Under the pieces are notes generated by a model, which had not been told where the DNA came from, did no database searches, and saw only the letters and a program-made list of their open reading frames with translations. Below are positions 61,498-64,000 of a DNA stretch of 64,000 nucleotides, piece by piece. How positions within the stretch are numbered: the stretch's first letter is position 1; every line of letters starts with the position of its first letter. Both the position numbers and the translations under genes were made by a program. The stretch is from Kappaphycus alvarezii (taxonomy: Eukaryota; Rhodophyta; Florideophyceae; Gigartinales; Solieriaceae), in the NCBI GenBank assembly GCA_002205965.3, contig NADL03000625.1, forward strand, positions 186,001 through 250,000, read 5' to 3'.

Positions 61498-62535
61498 ATG
61501 GAGCTATGCAAGAAGACAGTACGACGCCTCGCACATCGGATGGGCTCCATTTCCTCTACTTCAGTTCAATTTGTATTTCAACAACTGACAGACCGCGCGT
61601 GCGTTTCTCTTTTTCGATTCATTCATCCGAATACAAAGCAAATGGTTAAGGTTGTTGGGTGGCCAACAGAGAGTACGCAAATTCAGACGAACAGGTATGC
61701 AGAGAATTCCCTTCTGGCAACTTGTGTAGCTCTTCGCCGAATGGATTCTCCAGCTGATTGGTCAGATGTAGAGAAAATATTTGGGCGACATGCGTCACAG
61801 CTGTCTGAACTGTTATGTGAAGCACTGGATGTGTTCTTAGAGAAGAGGGCTGTACTAATTATACCTGGGTTAAATGCGGGTTTTTGCAGGCAGCGATTTT
61901 CTGTCTATGCTGCTTCAGTAAAAAGAAAGACGGAGGGGATGGATAATATTGTGGGCTTTATTGATGGAAAATCAATAGCGATTGCTCGCCTGGGAGGGAG
62001 GAAAATCAACCAGCGCTTGGTTTTTAATGGGCACAAGCGCAAACATGCGAACAATTTCCATGCCATTACATCTCTGTGCGGTATGACGATTCATCTAGTA
62101 GGCCCAATCAAAGGAAAGCGTCATGACTGGACTTTATACATTCAGAACGCATTGGAAGCGACATTGCCTGGAGTTCTGGGTGTTGGAGATATTCAGTATA
62201 GTATCTACGGGGACTCTGGGTGCAGTCGCAGGGTTCATCTTGAGATACCGTAATCAGGCTCGAATACAAGCGAGGGAAAGAAGCTATTTAATTGGGCAAT
62301 GTCGAAGGGGCGAATGACAGTCGAGTGGTTCTTTAAAGAGACGAAGATGTACTGGACGTTCGTTGATTTCAAAAGGAAACTTCGCTTAGGGGAATTTGCT
62401 GTTGGAATGTTGTACATAGCAGCAGTTTTGCTAGCCAAGCTACGTAATTGTGTCTATCCGAACAAAATAGCTCAGTACTTTGGAACTGATCCTCCTCAGG
62501 TTGCAGACTATATAAGTAGTGGTAGTATCAACTGA
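61498..62535 (+). pseudogene. PIF/Harbinger-like DDE transposase with one in-frame stop
   Basis: The frame runs 345 codons, interrupted only by TAA at 62251-62253. Visible catalytic pattern: VGFIDGKSIAIAR (Asp about 156), NGHKRKHANNFHAI, GPIKGKRHDW, YSIYGDSGC (Asp about 239) and, after the stop, MTVEWFFKETK (Glu about 276), then FKRKLRLGEFAVGMLY. This is the DDE_Tnp_4 arrangement of PIF/Harbinger transposases, which act with a Myb-like partner not seen here. The N-terminal ~110 residues are helical. Without the single stop it would be complete, so it is either very recently inactivated or misread. Confidence 0.75.
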
Positions 62536-62539
62536 GTAA

Positions 62540-63505
62540 ATGCGCAACCAAAGGGGAGCCGGTAGGTGAGGAACAAATTCTGCCTCCCGTAAGGCCGAAG
62601 GAGCGGACTGCCCCACCTCACCAATCGCTCTGTAGACTCAACATAGCTCCTCACCGCACCTCTTCCCGCAAAATGCTATGGACACGACAGAAGTGTTCCT
62701 TCCTCCCCCCGCGCTCCCTGCGCCCAACCGAAATTTGCACACTTGCTGGTCAGTCTCTCCCCGTCTCGCTATCAGCGGTCTACCTTGGTATCACCCTGAC
62801 CCTTTGGAATCGAGCCAGGCGAGACCATTCGACGTGCGACAGCAGCCTTCACTGCCTCAAAGTACCCCTGACGCTCTACTGCACTCTTCTCCAATTCCCG
62901 CCCTGCCCACGCCAACTACTTCCTACAAACATTCGTTCGAAGTAGTTACTTATATGCTGCGTTCCTATTGCGTGATATCACGGTTCTCTCAATTGCTGAT
63001 GAAAATGCTCAGCAACGGCTGTTTGCCACAATCCCCCGAACAAGAGGCAACATACACCAAACACGTCTTGACCGCTTCCGTTGTTTGTACCAAATTCTAG
63101 ATCTCCCAACAATACTGCTCTACCACGCCCATCGCTTCACCACCAAACTCCGACAGCTGAGCACCTCTCCTCACAGCCCCAGTCGCCACCTATCCGTTTG
63201 CTCCCTTCAGCACCTCTCCACCTTCGGGGCAGGTACCATTGTCCACCGTGCCATGAACATCCAGCTCGACCGGACCACCTAGCCGACATACTTACGTAAA
63301 TCCTGGAGCCCCCCTCATTCCTTCCTCCCACTCCAGCCTACATCCCGCCATCCGCCGCCCGTATCTACAATCGTCGACTTTCCCACCTTCGTAACCTCTC
63401 ATTTGTATGTGGCAACCGTAGAAGACTCCTTCTTCGCTGGTTCCTGCACTGGTTTCCGTTCTACCACCGTCGCTCTAGCACCCCACAAGGCGACCCCCAT
63501 CACGT
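62540..63505 (+). other. GC-rich unassigned segment
   Basis: Several overlapping plus-strand frames (for example 62678-63100, Pro-rich, and 62968-63282, TVLSIADENAQQRLF...RFRCLYQILDLPTILLYH). Base composition matches the LINEs and it leads into LINE-A copy 10, so it may be a LINE leader, but no motif supports that. Confidence 0.35.
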
Positions 63506-63509
63506 ACAC

Positions 63510-64000
63510 ATGGATATACTGTGCGCCATCTCCCGGACTACAAAAGCATATCGAGGCCTGGCAATTTTCCCAGTGGCTCCGATATCACTGTCAAGTCCCG
63601 CTGTTTGCTCCTGGCACAACATGGCCAAGAGCAAATTGCCCTCACACGTTGGACGTCTATGGTGATCACCCCCGCCGCCTTGCTTCCCTCGCTGCTTCCC
63701 GTCCCGGTTCCTCCCCTCAACAGGAGCTCCGCGACTTCGTTACCCGTTTTGCGTTTAGTCTCCAAATAATGCAGGCGCGACAGGTTTCTACCCGCTGCCC
63801 GCATCCGTAGTTGATTTATGAATACCCTCCGCACGCTTCTGTGCAACATAGTACAACCCATAAAGATTTACTACCACTGCCTCTACGGCCCCACAGGAGC
63901 ATCCGTCACGACCGGCAGGTGAATCTTTTGGCTAGGGACCTGGCCAAAGCCGCCCGTCATCCCTCGTAGAGCCGCGCCTCCACCTCACTAGACCGGATAT
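63510..64000 (+). pseudogene. LINE-A copy 10, interrupted, runs off window
   Basis: YCAPSPGLQKHIEAWQFSQW and HCQVPLFAPGTTWPRANC, TLDVYGDH (63515-63663) match the zinc-cluster approach of copy 1. After a LINE-B insertion the reading resumes with HCLYGP (63880) and RHDRQVNLLARDLAKAARH (63918-63965), then a TAG, and reaches the edge. Confidence 0.75.
63664..63879 (+). mobile_element. LINE-B 3' end inserted in LINE-A copy 10
   Basis: About 215 bases from CGCCGCCTTGCTTCC to CATAAAGATTTACTACC, the same terminal piece as at 10380-10606 and 18607-18845. It lies between GDH and HC of the LINE-A zinc cluster. A target duplication is not obvious, and about 6 bases of target seem lost. Confidence 0.75.

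Noticed and set aside
61434..62652. ACATAGCTCCT at about 61434 and 62642 as ends of the Harbinger element
   Set aside because: The repeats are direct, not inverted, and have no adjacent 3-bp target duplications.

Overview
This is a eukaryotic, transposon-dominated window. I see no bacterial operons, rRNA, convincing tRNA or CRISPR. Nearly everything recognisable is retroelement-derived: two Ty1/copia families, one Ty3/gypsy family with unusual LTRs, and at least two non-LTR (LINE) families with a C-terminal restriction-like endonuclease. There is also one PIF/Harbinger-type DNA transposon gene. Coding copies are compact and intron-poor, and LINE copies are GC-richer than the AT-rich copia-1 and intergenic DNA. 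A red alga or other protist is my best guess, held weakly.

Layout. 1-980: 5' end of a minus-strand copia-1. 1311-4990: two minus-strand LINE-A copies and a G-rich repeat. 5023-6676: solo gypsy-family LTR (TSD gctac) carrying a complete 248-aa acidic-protein ORF. 6680-8670: repeats and a small unknown gene. 9419-12001: mosaic LINE copy. 12045-17601: complete copia-1 (TSD gctag). 17607-18845: LINE fragments. 18990-20825: LINE-A copy split by a second solo LTR (TSD aatat). 20830-25710: coiled-coil relic, decayed LINE-B, truncated LINE-A with its own TSD, and a LINE-A-like 5' region. 25886-28415: 3'-truncated copia-2. 28420-35600: mostly unrecognised AT-rich DNA with degraded LTR and LINE pieces. 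35708-43711: complete minus-strand gypsy (TSD gcctg). 44110-45140: LINE-A relic. 45250-56400: AT-rich, largely featureless. 56410-58760: gypsy relic joined to an LTR with the acidic ORF. 61498-62535: Harbinger-like transposase. 63510-64000: LINE-A split by LINE-B.

The most interesting system is the gypsy family. (i) Its LTRs encode a conserved acidic protein just downstream of a TATA-like element, complete in one solo LTR, damaged in two others and reduced to a C-terminal remnant in the full-length element. (ii) The full-length element carries two extra, mutually related ORFs after integrase, joined to pol and to each other by overlapping stop-start pentanucleotides (TAATG, TGATG). (iii) Its two LTRs differ mainly in the copy number of a 22-bp tandem repeat and in homopolymer length. 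That suggests many of the frame breaks seen here could be sequence-quality artefacts rather than old age.

The two copia families share a 13-nt primer-binding site matching the anticodon arm of initiator tRNA-Met, and in both the gag ATG lies inside that site.
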